The notes under the pieces: model-generated
What the model saw: only the letters and a program-made list of their open reading frames with translations
Databases searched by the model: none
Told to the model about the DNA's origin: nothing
Assembly: GCF_004216555.1 (NCBI RefSeq)
Contig: NZ_SGWQ01000002.1
Span: 279,219 to 343,218 of the forward strand
Direction of reading: 5' to 3'
DNA from: Herbihabitans rhizosphaerae
Lineage (GTDB): Bacteria > Actinomycetota > Actinomycetes > Mycobacteriales > Pseudonocardiaceae
DNA length: 64,000 nt
Program-made: the position numbers and the translations under genes
In this document: piece after piece, positions 48,607 to 59,810 of the stretch
How the letters are laid out: every line of letters begins with the position of its first letter
Position numbering within the stretch: the first letter of the stretch is position 1

Positions 48607-49377
48607 TCAGGTGAGCTTCGTCGTGCGGGTGGCCAGCGCGCTCGCGGCGGCACCCCATAGGACGAGCACGAGGAACGGCTGCCACCCGGGTGCACCAGAG
48701 ACCAGCGCGCCGTGCAGGCCCTCGGCGAGCGCGCCGGACGGCAGCAGCGCGACCAGGTCCCCGAGCACTCCGGGCATCGACGACGCCGGCACCATGATCC
48801 CGCCCGCGAGCAGCAGGATGAACCACACGATGTTCGCCACCGCGAGCACGACCTCGGCCTTGAGGGCACCGCCGAGCAACACCCCGAGCGCGCCGAAAGC
48901 CAAGGCGCCCAACAGGATCAGCACGACCGTCCACAGTAGACCGACGGCGTCCGGCGACCAGCCCATGATCGCCGCGACCACCGCCAGCAGCACGATCTGG
49001 ATCACCACCACGGCCAGCCCGCCGACCACCCGGCCGGCCACCAGCAGCCAGCGGGGGAGCGCGGTGGCTGCCAGCCGCCGCAGCACGCCGTAGCGGCGGT
49101 CGAAGCCGAGCGCGATCGCCTGCCCGGTGAACGCCGAGGACATGATCGCCAGCGCGAAGATCCGCGGCGTCACCTCGTCCACCCGGGGGTCGGGCAGCGA
49201 CACGATCGGCACCAGCGTGAGCCCGACCAGCAGCGCCAGCGGGATCAGCAGGGTCAGCAGCACCTGCTCGCCGTTGCGCAGGGTCAGCATCGCCTCGGTG
49301 CGCGCGTGCGTGAGCAGCATCCGGCCGAGCCGCCCGGTGCCGGGCGACGGCGTGAAGGTGCCGGCGGGGAAGGTCAC
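48607..49377 (-). CDS. ABC-2 type transporter permease
   Basis: 256 residues from GTG 49377, overlapping the ATPase stop (GTGA). Six hydrophobic segments; the ABC-2 pattern LALAIMSSAFTGQAIALGFDRRYGVLRRLAATAL and the late LLLAGGIMVPASSMPGVLGDL are typical of drug or lipid exporters. It works with the ATPase encoded just before it. The pair corresponds in position to Rv1457c/Rv1458c of mycobacteria. Substrate unknown. Confidence 0.9.
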   Translation of the reverse strand: MTFPAGTFTPSPGTGRLGRMLLTHARTEAMLTLRNGEQVLLTLLIPLALLVGLTLVPIVSLPDPRVDEVTPRIFALAIMSSAFTGQAIALGFDRRYGVLRRLAATALPRWLLVAGRVVGGLAVVVIQIVLLAVVAAIMGWSPDAVGLLWTVVLILLGALAFGALGVLLGGALKAEVVLAVANIVWFILLLAGGIMVPASSMPGVLGDLVALLPSGALAEGLHGALVSGAPGWQPFLVLVLWGAAASALATRTTKLT

Positions 49378-50312
49378 GATCGCAGCTCCCGTCCGGTCAG
49401 ATCGAGGAACACGTCCTCCAGGCTGCGCCGCCCGACGTGCAACTCCTCGGCGAGCACGCCCTGCTGCGCACACCACGCGGTCACCGTGGACACCACCTGC
49501 GGATCGACCGGCCCGGACACCAGGTACGCGCCGGGCGACGACTCGACCACCCGACAGTCCTCCGGCAGCGCGGCGGCCAGCAGCTCGGTGCTCATCCCCG
49601 CCCGCGCGCGGAACCGCAGCTGCGCCTCCGCGGGGTGCTCGCTGGTCAGCTCGCTCGGCGTGCCCTCCGCGACGACCCGGCCGTGATCGATGATCACGAC
49701 GTGGTCGGCGAGCGCCTCCGCCTCCTCCATCAGGTGCGTGGTGAGCAGCACGGTGACGCCGTCGGTGCGCAGCGCCCGGACCAGCTCCCACACCAGCCGG
49801 CGCGCCTGCGGGTCCATGCCGGCGGTCGGCTCGTCCAGGAAGACCAGCTCGGGCCGCCCGATCAGCGCGCACGCGAGCGACAGCCGCTGCTGCTGTCCGC
49901 CGGACAACCGCTTGTACGGGGTGCGCGCGGAACCGGACAGGCCGAGCGTCTCGATCAGCCAGGCCGGGTCGAGCGGGTTCGCCGCGCAGGCCGCGACCAG
50001 CCGCAGCATCTCCTCGGCGCGCACACCGGGGTAGGCGCCGCCGCCTTGCGGCATCACGCCGATCCGGGGACGCAGCTTCTCGGACTGGGTGACCGGGTCG
50101 AGCCCCAGCACGGACACGGTGCCGGCGTCCGGGCGGACGAACCCCTCACACGTCTCCACCGTGGTCGTCTTGCCCGCCCCGTTCGGTCCGAGCAGCGCGA
50201 GCACGTGGCCGCGCGGCAGGCTCAGATCCAGGCCGTCGACGGCGGTGGTGCCCGAGTAGCGCTTGGTCAGGCCACGCACCTCGACGGCGGGCCGGTCTGC
50301 AGCACTACTCAC
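49374..50312 (-). CDS. ABC transporter ATP-binding protein (DrrA-like)
   Basis: 312 residues from GTG 50312. Walker A GPNGAGKTTT, Q-loop GVMPQGGGAYPG, signature LSGGQQQRLSLACAL, Walker B LVFLDEPTAGMDPQARR and switch His in LLTTHLMEEAEAL. The 90-residue C-terminal extension is usual for exporters of the daunorubicin group. Its start overlaps the end of mptB by eight bases; operon mptB-ATPase-permease. Confidence 0.93.
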   Translation of the reverse strand: MSSAADRPAVEVRGLTKRYSGTTAVDGLDLSLPRGHVLALLGPNGAGKTTTVETCEGFVRPDAGTVSVLGLDPVTQSEKLRPRIGVMPQGGGAYPGVRAEEMLRLVAACAANPLDPAWLIETLGLSGSARTPYKRLSGGQQQRLSLACALIGRPELVFLDEPTAGMDPQARRLVWELVRALRTDGVTVLLTTHLMEEAEALADHVVIIDHGRVVAEGTPSELTSEHPAEAQLRFRARAGMSTELLAAALPEDCRVVESSPGAYLVSGPVDPQVVSTVTAWCAQQGVLAEELHVGRRSLEDVFLDLTGRELRS

Positions 50313-51951
50313 GGACGGAGAGCCTATCCGCGTCCCCCTGTGCGGCCTTGCGGCGGCGTATCGGGAGTGTGCGGTTCACCACCAGGAGGCTCAGCGCGAC
50401 CACGACCGCGGCACCCAGATACGCCTGCGGCAGCACGAACGCGTGCCCGAGGAAACCGCTGCCGGTGGGCGGCTGGGCCAGCGCGATGAACGCGCACACG
50501 CCGGCCGCCACGGTGCGGAAACGGTTGTCGCCGACCGCCGCGGACAGCGGGATCACCGCCCACAGCAGGTACCAGGGGAGGACCGTGGCGCCGAGCGCGA
50601 CCACCACGCCGAGCGCGAGCCCGAGTCCGATCATCGGGTCCAGCCGTCCGCGGAAGCTGCGCCACAGCAGCCGCACGCAGATCGCGGCGGCCAGCGCCAT
50701 ACCGATCAACCTGGCCACGTCGATCGCCGCGTCGGTGTGGTTGCCGAGCTGCAGCAGGACGCCGAGCTGACCGGAGAGCATGCCGACCCCGGTCACCGGC
50801 GCCATCCAGCTGCGCACCAGGCCAGGCGTGCCGAGCTGGCCGGTCCAGCCGAAGCCGAGCCCGGTCACCAGCGAGGCGGTGACCAGCACGGTCGCCGAGA
50901 TCGCGATCATGAACGCGGCCGCCTTCACCAGGTGCGCGAACGTGGCGCCCCACCGTCTCGCCACGATCACGCCGAGGAATCCGAGTGCGGGCATCGCCGA
51001 GATCTTCACCGCGGCGCCGAGCGTGATCACCACCGCGCCGATGATCAACCACAACAGCTCGCCGCGTTGCCAGGGTGGTGGCTTGTCGGGTTTTTCACCT
51101 GGTCGGGTGACCGGCACGTGGCGCAGCGCCAGCTCGAGGCCGGCCATCATGAAGCCGATCATGAGCGCCTCGTTGTGCGCGCCCGCGATCAAATGGAACA
51201 GCACCAGCGGGTTCACCGCGCCCAGCCACAGCGCGGACACCGGCTGCGCGCCGAACCGCTTGGCGAGCCTCGGCAGCGCCCAGACGATCATCGCGACGCC
51301 GAGCAGCTCCAGCCCGCGGTGCAGCAGGACGCTGACCACGACGCTGTCGCTGGTGATCTCGGAGAACCAGCGCGCGCACTGCAGGAACAGCGGCCCGTAC
51401 GGCGCGGGCGTCTCCTTCCACATGTTCGGGATGTCACGGGTGAGCGGGTCGGCGAGGCCCAGTGCCTGTGCCGCACCGAGCAGGTACGGGTCGATGCCGC
51501 GCGCGGTGATCTTGCCCTGGGCGATGTAGCTGTAGACGTCGCGCGAGAACAGCGGTGGGATCAGCGCCAGCGGCGTCGCCCACATGATCAGCGTGCGGTC
51601 CATCTGCGACTTGGACATCAGCCGTTCGCGGCCGGGCCGGGCGAAGCGGCCGAGCAGCAGCCAGCTGATCACGATGATCGCCATACCGGCGAATCCGCAG
51701 GCCAGCGCGACGGTCGGCATTCGGGCGAACAGGCCGAGTACCGGGACGCCGGTGACCGGGTTGTACACCGGTGCGGCGCCAGCGCCCAGGGACGCGACGG
51801 CCAGCAGCAGCGCGCCGAGCGTGCCGTACCGGCGCACCACGGTGAGCTGCCGGCGTTCCTGCCCGTTCAGCGCCTCGGGTTCGACGGGCGGCGGTGTCGC
51901 CGGCACGCTGCGTGACCGCTGTGCGGCCCCACCTCGCAGTCCTCCCGTCAC
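50305..51951 (-). CDS. mptB: Alpha-(1->6)-mannopyranosyltransferase, MptB-like GT-C membrane enzyme
   Basis: 548 residues from GTG 51951 (MTGGLRGGAAQRS). About 13 membrane helices. The first large extracytoplasmic loop holds FSRDVYSYIAQGKITARGIDPY, the acidic motif expected in GT-C enzymes that use polyprenyl-phosphate-mannose, and PAPYGPLFLQCARW. The gene is divergent from sufR, exactly the place of Rv1459c in mycobacteria. It would start or extend the mannan core of lipomannan/lipoarabinomannan, so the host probably makes such a glycolipid. Confidence 0.88.
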   Translation of the reverse strand: MTGGLRGGAAQRSRSVPATPPPVEPEALNGQERRQLTVVRRYGTLGALLLAVASLGAGAAPVYNPVTGVPVLGLFARMPTVALACGFAGMAIIVISWLLLGRFARPGRERLMSKSQMDRTLIMWATPLALIPPLFSRDVYSYIAQGKITARGIDPYLLGAAQALGLADPLTRDIPNMWKETPAPYGPLFLQCARWFSEITSDSVVVSVLLHRGLELLGVAMIVWALPRLAKRFGAQPVSALWLGAVNPLVLFHLIAGAHNEALMIGFMMAGLELALRHVPVTRPGEKPDKPPPWQRGELLWLIIGAVVITLGAAVKISAMPALGFLGVIVARRWGATFAHLVKAAAFMIAISATVLVTASLVTGLGFGWTGQLGTPGLVRSWMAPVTGVGMLSGQLGVLLQLGNHTDAAIDVARLIGMALAAAICVRLLWRSFRGRLDPMIGLGLALGVVVALGATVLPWYLLWAVIPLSAAVGDNRFRTVAAGVCAFIALAQPPTGSGFLGHAFVLPQAYLGAAVVVALSLLVVNRTLPIRRRKAAQGDADRLSVRE

Positions 51952-52049
51952 CACGCGTCGAAGGGTAGCGGTAGCCGGACCCGACCTTGATCGGGTGAGT
52001 CCGGTCACCCGGTGGTGGTGGGTCTTTGCCCCCGCGCCGGAAATAAGAC

Positions 52050-52064
52050 ACACTTGTGTTGTGA
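52050..52064. promoter_or_regulatory. SufR operator overlapping the sufR start codon
   Basis: ACACT-TGTGT-TGTGA matches the ACACT-N5-TGTGA site described for mycobacterial SufR, as I recall it. It covers the GTG start (52061-52063). TAAGAC at 52044-52049 could be the -10, which would put the transcription start at or near the start codon: a leaderless mRNA repressed by SufR. Confidence 0.7.
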
Positions 52065-52807
52065 AAAAGCCCGAGGCTCGTTCTGTTGCGGAGACACACG
52101 TCCCCGCGACGGTGCAGCACGCCGACGGCCGCACCCGCCAGGGTGTGGCGCGTCTGCTGCTGGAGCAGGGCCCGATCACCGCGGTCGCCGTAGCGGAGGC
52201 ACTCGGCCTCAGCCCGACGGCCGTGCGGCGGCACCTCGACGCGCTGATCGCCGACGGCGAGGTGTGCACGAGGGAAGCGCCACGTTCCGCTCGTCGGGGG
52301 CGAGGCCGTCCCGCGAAGTTGTTCCTCCTCACGGAGGCGGGACGGTCGCGATTCGGGCACGCCTACGACGATCTCGCCGTCGCCGCCCTGCGGTTCCTCG
52401 CCGAGCACGAGGGCGAGCAGGCGGTACGGGAGTTCGCCGAGCGTCGGGTGGCCACGCTGGTACAGCGGCACCGCGAGTCGGTGACCGCCGAGATCGACCC
52501 TGAGCACCGCGCGGAGGCCCTGGCCACCGCGCTGACCCGCGAGGGTTACGCTGCCTCGACGCGCCGCGTCGGGGCGGGGGAACAGCTGTGTCAGCACCAC
52601 TGCCCGGTGGCGCACGTCGCGGCCGAGTTCCCCCAGTTGTGCGAAGCCGAGACGGCCGCGTTCGCCGACCTGCTCGGCACCCACGTGCAACGGCTGGCAA
52701 CCATCGCCCGCGGCGACGCCGCGTGCACGACGCACGTACCGGCGGGGCCGCAGCATGGCAGCACCGCACCGGAGAGCACGACCCCGGATGGAGGGAAACC
52801 CGAATGA
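52061..52807 (+). CDS. sufR: SufR, iron-sulfur cluster-dependent repressor of the suf operon
   Basis: 248 residues from GTG 52061. An ArsR/DeoR-like winged HTH spans about 25-90 ([39 protein letters not shown]; core [17 protein letters not shown]). The cluster-binding Cys are probably Cys177, Cys181 and Cys194 in [19 protein letters not shown]. With a cluster it represses; on loss it frees the operon under iron limitation or oxidative stress. It overlaps sufB by four bases. Confidence 0.94.
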   Translation: MKKPEARSVAETHVPATVQHADGRTRQGVARLLLEQGPITAVAVAEALGLSPTAVRRHLDALIADGEVCTREAPRSARRGRGRPAKLFLLTEAGRSRFGHAYDDLAVAALRFLAEHEGEQAVREFAERRVATLVQRHRESVTAEIDPEHRAEALATALTREGYAASTRRVGAGEQLCQHHCPVAHVAAEFPQLCEAETAAFADLLGTHVQRLATIARGDAACTTHVPAGPQHGSTAPESTTPDGGKPE

Positions 52808-54249
52808 CTACCGCTGCCGAGCAGCGACCCACCACCACGCCCCTTTCCCAAGAAGAGACGCTGGCGAGCATCGGCCGCTACGAGTTCGGCTGGGCCGACT
52901 CGGACTCGGCGGGTGAGAGTGCGCGGCGCGGCCTCAACGAGGACGTCGTCCGGGACATCTCCGGGAAGAAGAGCGAACCGGAGTGGATGCTCGAGTCCCG
53001 CATGAAGGCGTTGCGGCTGTTCGACCGCAAGCCGATGCCGAACTGGGGTGCGGACCTCTCGGGCATCAACTTCGACACGATCAAGTACTTCGTGCGCTCC
53101 ACCGAGCAGCAGGCCGCCTCCTGGGAGGACCTGCCCGAGGAGATCAAGAACACCTACGACCGGCTCGGCATCCCGGAGGCGGAGAAGCAGCGCCTCGTGG
53201 CGGGCGTCGCCGCGCAGTACGAGTCCGAGGTCGTCTACCACAAGATCCGCGAGGACCTCGAGGAAAAGGGTGTCATCTTCCTCGACACCGACACCGCCCT
53301 CAAGGAGCACCCGGAGCTGTTCCAGGAGTACTACGGCTCCGTGATTCCGCACGGGGACAACAAGTTCTCCGCTCTGAACGGTGCCGTGTGGTCGGGTGGC
53401 TCGTTCATCTACGTGCCGCCGGGCGTGCACGTGGACATCCCGCTGCAGGCCTACTTCCGGATCAACACCGAGAACATGGGCCAGTTCGAGCGGACCCTGA
53501 TCATCGTCGACGAAGACGCCTACGTGCACTACGTCGAGGGCTGCACCGCGCCGATCTACTCGTCGGACTCGCTGCACTCCGCGGTCGTGGAGATCGTGGT
53601 GAAGAAGGGCGGCCGCTGCCGGTACACGACCATCCAGAACTGGTCGAACAACGTCTACAACCTGGTCACCAAGCGCGCCAAGGCCGAAGAGGGCGCGACC
53701 ATGGAGTGGATCGACGGCAACATCGGCTCCAAGGTCACCATGAAGTACCCGTCGGTGTTCCTGATGGGCGAGCACGCCAAGGGCGAGGTGCTCTCGATCG
53801 CGTTCGCGGGCGAGGGCCAGCACCAGGACGCCGGCGCGAAGATGGTGCACATGGCGCCGCACACGTCCTCCACGATCGTGTCGAAGTCGGTGGCCCGTGG
53901 CGGTGGCCGCACGTCGTACCGCGGTCTCGTGCAGGTCAACAAGCGGGCGTACGGCTCGAAGTCCACCGTGAAGTGCGACGCGCTGCTGGTCGACCAGATC
54001 AGCCGGAGTGACACCTACCCGTACGTCGACATCCGTGAGGACGACGTGCAGATGGGCCACGAGGCCACGGTGTCCAAGGTCTCCGAGGACCAGTTGTTCT
54101 ACCTGATGTCGCGCGGCCTCACCGAGGACGAGGCGATGGCCATGGTGGTGCGCGGGTTCGTCGAGCCGATCGCGCGTGAGCTGCCCATGGAGTACGCGCT
54201 CGAGCTGAACCGGCTCATCGAGCTGCAGATGGAAGGGGCCGTCGGCTAG
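52804..54249 (+). CDS. sufB: Fe-S cluster scaffold subunit SufB
   Basis: 481 residues from ATG 52804 (ATGA overlap with sufR). Continuous and intein-free, unlike the mycobacterial orthologue that carries an intein. Landmarks: [45 protein letters not shown] with the conserved Cys, and the end region [21 protein letters not shown]. It forms the SufBC2D scaffold with SufD and the SufC ATPase. Confidence 0.98.
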   Translation: MTTAAEQRPTTTPLSQEETLASIGRYEFGWADSDSAGESARRGLNEDVVRDISGKKSEPEWMLESRMKALRLFDRKPMPNWGADLSGINFDTIKYFVRSTEQQAASWEDLPEEIKNTYDRLGIPEAEKQRLVAGVAAQYESEVVYHKIREDLEEKGVIFLDTDTALKEHPELFQEYYGSVIPHGDNKFSALNGAVWSGGSFIYVPPGVHVDIPLQAYFRINTENMGQFERTLIIVDEDAYVHYVEGCTAPIYSSDSLHSAVVEIVVKKGGRCRYTTIQNWSNNVYNLVTKRAKAEEGATMEWIDGNIGSKVTMKYPSVFLMGEHAKGEVLSIAFAGEGQHQDAGAKMVHMAPHTSSTIVSKSVARGGGRTSYRGLVQVNKRAYGSKSTVKCDALLVDQISRSDTYPYVDIREDDVQMGHEATVSKVSEDQLFYLMSRGLTEDEAMAMVVRGFVEPIARELPMEYALELNRLIELQMEGAVG

Positions 54250-55455
54250 ATGACCACGACTGAACAGCCGCACTCGCACGGTGTGGCCCCGGGCGAGGAA
54301 CGAGCCCGAAAAGGTCAAAGAACTAGCCCGACCGCGTCCAGGGCTGAGTGGTTCAGCTCCTACGACGTGGAAGCCTTCGAGGTACCCAGCGGCCGCGAGG
54401 AGATCTGGCGCTTCACGCCGATGAAGCGCCTCTCCGGCCTGCACACCGGCGTCGAGGCCACCGGCCAGTCCACTGTGGACGTCGCGGCCGCGCCGGAGCT
54501 GACGGTGGAAACCGTTGCGCGGCAAGACAAGCGGCTCGGCACGGCCGGTGTTCCGGCCGATCGGGTGGCCGCGCAGGCGTACTCCTCGTTCGAGTCGGCG
54601 ACCGTGATCACCATCGGCAAGGAGGTGCGCGCGAGCGCGCCGTCCACGGTGACGATCACCGGCCCTGGCGAGGGCAAGGTCGCCTACGGACACCTGCTGG
54701 TGCACGCCGAGCGGTTCGCCGAGGCCGTCGTGGTGCTCGACCACCGGGGCGCCGGCACGCTGGCCGACAACGTCGAGCTGGTGGTGGACGAGGGCGCGAA
54801 GCTCACCATCGTCGCCGTGCACGACTGGGCCGACGAAGCGGTGCACGTGTCCGCGCACCACGCCAAGGTCGGCCGGGACGCCACGCTCAAGCACACGGTG
54901 ATCACGTTGGGCGGCAACGTGGTTCGGGTCAGCCCGACCGCCACGTTCGCCGACAAGGGCGGCAACGCGGAGCTGCTCGGCCTGTACTTCGCCGACGCCG
55001 GCCAGCACTTTGAGCACCGCACGTTCGTGGACCACGCGGTGCCGAACTGCAAGTCCGACGTGACCTACAAGGGCGCGCTGCAGGGCCGTGAAAATGAGCC
55101 TGCCGCGCACACGGTATGGATAGGCGACGTGCTGATCCGCGCGGCGGCCGAGGGCACGGAGACCTTCGAGCTGAACCGGAACCTGATCCTCACCGACGGC
55201 GCGCGGGCGGACTCGGTGCCGAACCTGGAGATCGAGACCGGCGAGATCGTCAGCGCCGGACATGCCAGCGCCACCGGCCGGTTCGACGACGAGCAGCTGT
55301 TCTACCTGCAGGCTCGCGGCATTCCGGAGGACGCGGCACGACGGCTCGTGGTGCGTGGGTTCTTCCACGAGATCCTGCTCAAGATCGGTGTGCCGGACAT
55401 CCGCGAGCGGCTCGAGGCGGCGATCGAGGCGGAGCTGGAAGCGGTGGGCATCTGA
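54250..55455 (+). CDS. sufD: Fe-S cluster assembly protein SufD
   Basis: 401 residues; ATG directly follows the sufB stop. The beta-helix core is shared with SufB (TYKGALQGRENEPAAHTVWIGDVLI, GHASATGRFDDEQLFYLQARGI). The N-terminal part SSYDVEAFEVPSGREEIWRFTPMKRL is usual for actinobacterial SufD. Heterodimer partner of SufB. A GTCCACTGTGGAC palindrome lies inside (54468-54480). Confidence 0.97.
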   Translation: MTTTEQPHSHGVAPGEERARKGQRTSPTASRAEWFSSYDVEAFEVPSGREEIWRFTPMKRLSGLHTGVEATGQSTVDVAAAPELTVETVARQDKRLGTAGVPADRVAAQAYSSFESATVITIGKEVRASAPSTVTITGPGEGKVAYGHLLVHAERFAEAVVVLDHRGAGTLADNVELVVDEGAKLTIVAVHDWADEAVHVSAHHAKVGRDATLKHTVITLGGNVVRVSPTATFADKGGNAELLGLYFADAGQHFEHRTFVDHAVPNCKSDVTYKGALQGRENEPAAHTVWIGDVLIRAAAEGTETFELNRNLILTDGARADSVPNLEIETGEIVSAGHASATGRFDDEQLFYLQARGIPEDAARRLVVRGFFHEILLKIGVPDIRERLEAAIEAELEAVGI

Positions 55456-55769
55456 TGACCCGCGCCTGTGCACTGTCGGAGCTGGACGACCGCAAGCCGC
55501 TGGCCGTCCAGGTCGACGACGTCGACGTCGTGCTGGTGCGCGACGGCGACACGGTGCACGCGCTGCGCGACGAGTGCTCGCACGCGGAGCTTTCGCTGTC
55601 GGAGGGCGAGGTCACGAAGAACGGGATCGAGTGCTGGTTGCACGGTTCCTGCTTCGACCTGCGCACCGGCGCGCCGTCCTCCCCGCCGGCGACCGAGAAG
55701 GTCGACGTGTACGCGGTGTCCATTGTGGACGATGACGTGCACGTCGACGTCGCCACCGTGACGAACTGA
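55455..55769 (+). CDS. Rieske [2Fe-2S] ferredoxin in the suf operon
   Basis: 104 residues; ATG overlaps the sufD stop (TGATG). The cluster ligands are Cys41-x-His43 (ECSHAEL) and Cys60-x2-His63 ([11 protein letters not shown]). It is a small soluble Rieske protein of the biphenyl-dioxygenase-ferredoxin type. This gene is common in streptomycete-type suf operons and lacking in mycobacteria as far as I know. It may donate electrons during cluster assembly. Confidence 0.95.
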   Translation: MTRACALSELDDRKPLAVQVDDVDVVLVRDGDTVHALRDECSHAELSLSEGEVTKNGIECWLHGSCFDLRTGAPSSPPATEKVDVYAVSIVDDDVHVDVATVTN

Positions 55770-55798
55770 CTTACCCACCAAGGAGAAGCGAAGTAGAG

Positions 55799-56572
55799 AT
55801 GGCCACACTGGAGATCAAGGACCTGCACGTCAGCGTCACGACTGACGAGGCGGAGAAGGAGATCCTCTCCGGCGTCGACCTCACCATCAAGGCCGGCGAG
55901 ACGCACGCGATCATGGGCCCGAACGGGTCCGGCAAGTCCACCCTGTCCTACGCGATCGCCGGGCACCCGAAGTACCAGGTGACCTCCGGCTCGATCACGC
56001 TGGACGGCGAGGACGTGCTGGAGATGACCGTGGACGAGCGCGCGCGGGCGGGCCTGTTCCTCGCGATGCAGTACCCGGTCGAGGTCCCCGGCGTGTCCAT
56101 GTCGAACTTCCTGCGCACCGCCGCGACGTCCGTGCGCGGCGAGGCGCCGAAGCTGCGGCACTGGGTCAAGGAGGTCAAGACCGCGATGTCCGACCTCGAC
56201 ATCGACCCGGCGTTCGCCGAGCGGTCGGTGAACGAGGGCTTCTCCGGCGGTGAGAAGAAGCGGCACGAGATCCTGCAGCTGTCGCTGCTCCAGCCGAAGA
56301 TCGCGATCCTGGACGAGACCGACTCCGGCCTGGACGTGGACGCGCTGCGCGTGGTGTCCGACGGCGTGAACAAGTACAAGGAGTCCGGTGAGGTCGGCGT
56401 CATGCTGATCACGCACTACACCCGGATTCTGCGGCACATCACCCCGGACTTCGTGCACGTGTTCGCGGGCGGCCGGATCGTCGAGTCGGGCGGCAAGGAA
56501 CTCGCCGACCAGCTCGAGTCCGAGGGTTACGTGAAGTACGGCGTCAAGCAGGAAGCTTCGGCGGCCGGCTGA
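55799..56572 (+). CDS. sufC: Fe-S cluster assembly ATPase SufC
   Basis: 257 residues. Walker [18 protein letters not shown], signature [14 protein letters not shown], Walker [18 protein letters not shown] and H-loop [12 protein letters not shown]. Standard SufC length. AAGGAG lies a little far (about 12 bases) from the ATG. Confidence 0.98.
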   Translation: MATLEIKDLHVSVTTDEAEKEILSGVDLTIKAGETHAIMGPNGSGKSTLSYAIAGHPKYQVTSGSITLDGEDVLEMTVDERARAGLFLAMQYPVEVPGVSMSNFLRTAATSVRGEAPKLRHWVKEVKTAMSDLDIDPAFAERSVNEGFSGGEKKRHEILQLSLLQPKIAILDETDSGLDVDALRVVSDGVNKYKESGEVGVMLITHYTRILRHITPDFVHVFAGGRIVESGGKELADQLESEGYVKYGVKQEASAAG

Positions 56573-58319
<1,747 letters not shown>

Positions 58320-58323
<4 letters not shown>

Positions 58324-58895
58324 CAACCGCCGCTCCGTGGCCTGACCATCTGCTGTCACTCGACGAGTTTCTTGCGCTCCCCGAAGACAACTCTCGTATC
58401 TACGAACTGCACGAGGGAGTGCTGATCGTGAGCCCCCGGCCCGCCAAGCCGCACCAGCGGGTGATCAACAAGTTGGTTCCGATACTCAACGAGCAACTGC
58501 CGCCCGAATGGGAGGCGTTCGGCGAGTTGGACCTCATCGTCCAGGCGGGTGAGCCGCCGATCGTCCGAGTGCCGGACGTGGTGGTGGCGCCGGCCGACGA
58601 CGCTCGCAATGTGCCCGCCGCCGAGGCCCTGATCGCGGTGGAGATCATCTCGCCCGGTTCGTACCGCACGGACACCAAGATCAAGCCGATGGAGTACTCC
58701 GAGGCCGGCATCGAGCACTACTGGGTGATCGATCTCAAGCAGCCGGTGTCGCTGACGGCGTACCGCCTCGACGGTCCGGTGTACCGAGTGGCGGATGCCG
58801 TCACCGGCAAGTTCGTGACCGGTGATCCATTTCCGATCGCTGTCGATCTCGAGGAACTGGCCGCACGGCGAGTCGAGGGAGGGAAGCCCGAATGA
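58320..58895 (+). CDS. Uma2 family putative endonuclease inserted in the suf operon (copy 2)
   Basis: 191 residues; ATG overlaps the sufU stop (ATGA), and its own stop overlaps the sufT start in the same way. Uma2/DUF820 motifs: YELHEGVLIVSPRPAKPHQ, VRVPDVVVAPADDA, LIAVEIISPGSYRTDTKIKP and GIEHYWVIDL. Same length as the copy at 29963-30538 and clearly related. It is not a known part of SUF systems; it seems to have been inserted with coupling kept intact on both sides. Confidence 0.9.
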
Positions 58896-59290
58896 CTGAC
58901 ACGAGTACCGAGAACGTGGAGCGTGGCGTCGAATCGCTGCCGGAGCCGCCCGCGCCGAAGGCGGACCTGGCCGCGGTGGACGACGTCGAGGAGGCCATGC
59001 GCGACGTGGTCGACCCAGAGCTGGGCATCAACGTGGTTGACCTCGGCCTGGTGTACGACATCCACGTCGAGGACGACAACTCGGTGACGCTGGACATGAC
59101 GCTGACGTCCGCGGCCTGCCCGCTGACCGACGTGATCGAGGACCAGACGAAGACGGCGCTCACCGGCGGCCCGGGCGGCGGCCTGGTGTCGGACTACCGG
59201 ATCAACTGGGTCTGGATGCCGCCGTGGGGGCCGGAGAAGATCACCGAGGACGGGCGCGAGCAACTCCGCGCACTCGGCTTCACTGTCTAG
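58892..59290 (+). CDS. sufT: SufT, DUF59/MIP18-type Fe-S assembly factor
   Basis: 132 residues. DUF59 motifs DPELGINVVDLGLVYDIHV and TSAACPLTDVIEDQ with Cys76, then an actinobacterial C-terminus (INWVWMPPWGPEKITEDG). The first 30 residues are a variable Pro/Glu linker. Last gene of the suf operon; helps cluster maturation or delivery. Confidence 0.95.
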   Translation: MTDTSTENVERGVESLPEPPAPKADLAAVDDVEEAMRDVVDPELGINVVDLGLVYDIHVEDDNSVTLDMTLTSAACPLTDVIEDQTKTALTGGPGGGLVSDYRINWVWMPPWGPEKITEDGREQLRALGFTV

Positions 59291-59339
59291 GCCCACCCGC
59301 GCGGAGCTGGAGGCGGCTCGCGCGCGAACGATCCCGGAC

Positions 59340-59810
59340 GTGATCGCGCCCGGGCTGCGGGTGCTGTTCTGCGGGATCAACCCCGGCCTGTACTCCGGTG
59401 CCACCGGGCACCATTTCGCCAGGCCTGGCAACAGGTTCTGGCCCGCCCTGCACCTGTCCGGCTTCACGCCGAGACAGCTGCGGCCGGACGAGCAGGAGCA
59501 CCTTCTTGACTACGGGCTCGGTGTCACGAACCTCGTCGCCAGGACCACCGCGCGCGCCGACGAGCTGACCGCGGCGGAGCTGGCCGCGGGTGGTGAGCGG
59601 CTGCGTGAGCTGGCCGCGCGATACGAGCCGCGGTGGATCGCCGTCGTCGGCGTCACCGCGTACCGCACCGCGTTCGACCGTCTCCATGCGACTGTGGGGG
59701 AGCAGTCCGACGGCCTGTGGGTGCTGCCCAACCCGAGCGGCCTCAACGCGCACTATCAGCTTCCGGCGCTCGCCGAGGAGTTCGCGGCCCTGCGGCGCGC
59801 GTCTGGTTGA
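59340..59810 (+). CDS. mug: Mug-type G/U mismatch-specific DNA glycosylase
   Basis: 156 residues from GTG 59340. Motifs VLFCGINPGLYSGATGHHFA (catalytic-site Asn in GINPG) and LPNPSGLNAHYQ are diagnostic. The in-frame codons before the GTG (from CTG 59283: LSRPTRAELEAARARTIPD) look coding and match the usual N-terminus, so the true start may be CTG 59283, coupled to the sufT stop eight bases away. It removes uracil or ethenocytosine opposite guanine. The 3' end overlaps the convergent lysG-like gene by 55 bases. Confidence 0.88.
   Translation: MIAPGLRVLFCGINPGLYSGATGHHFARPGNRFWPALHLSGFTPRQLRPDEQEHLLDYGLGVTNLVARTTARADELTAAELAAGGERLRELAARYEPRWIAVVGVTAYRTAFDRLHATVGEQSDGLWVLPNPSGLNAHYQLPALAEEFAALRRASG

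Noticed and set aside
52804-54249. Intein in sufB
   Set aside because: Checked because mycobacterial sufB has one; the reading frame is continuous through the insertion region with no intein motifs.
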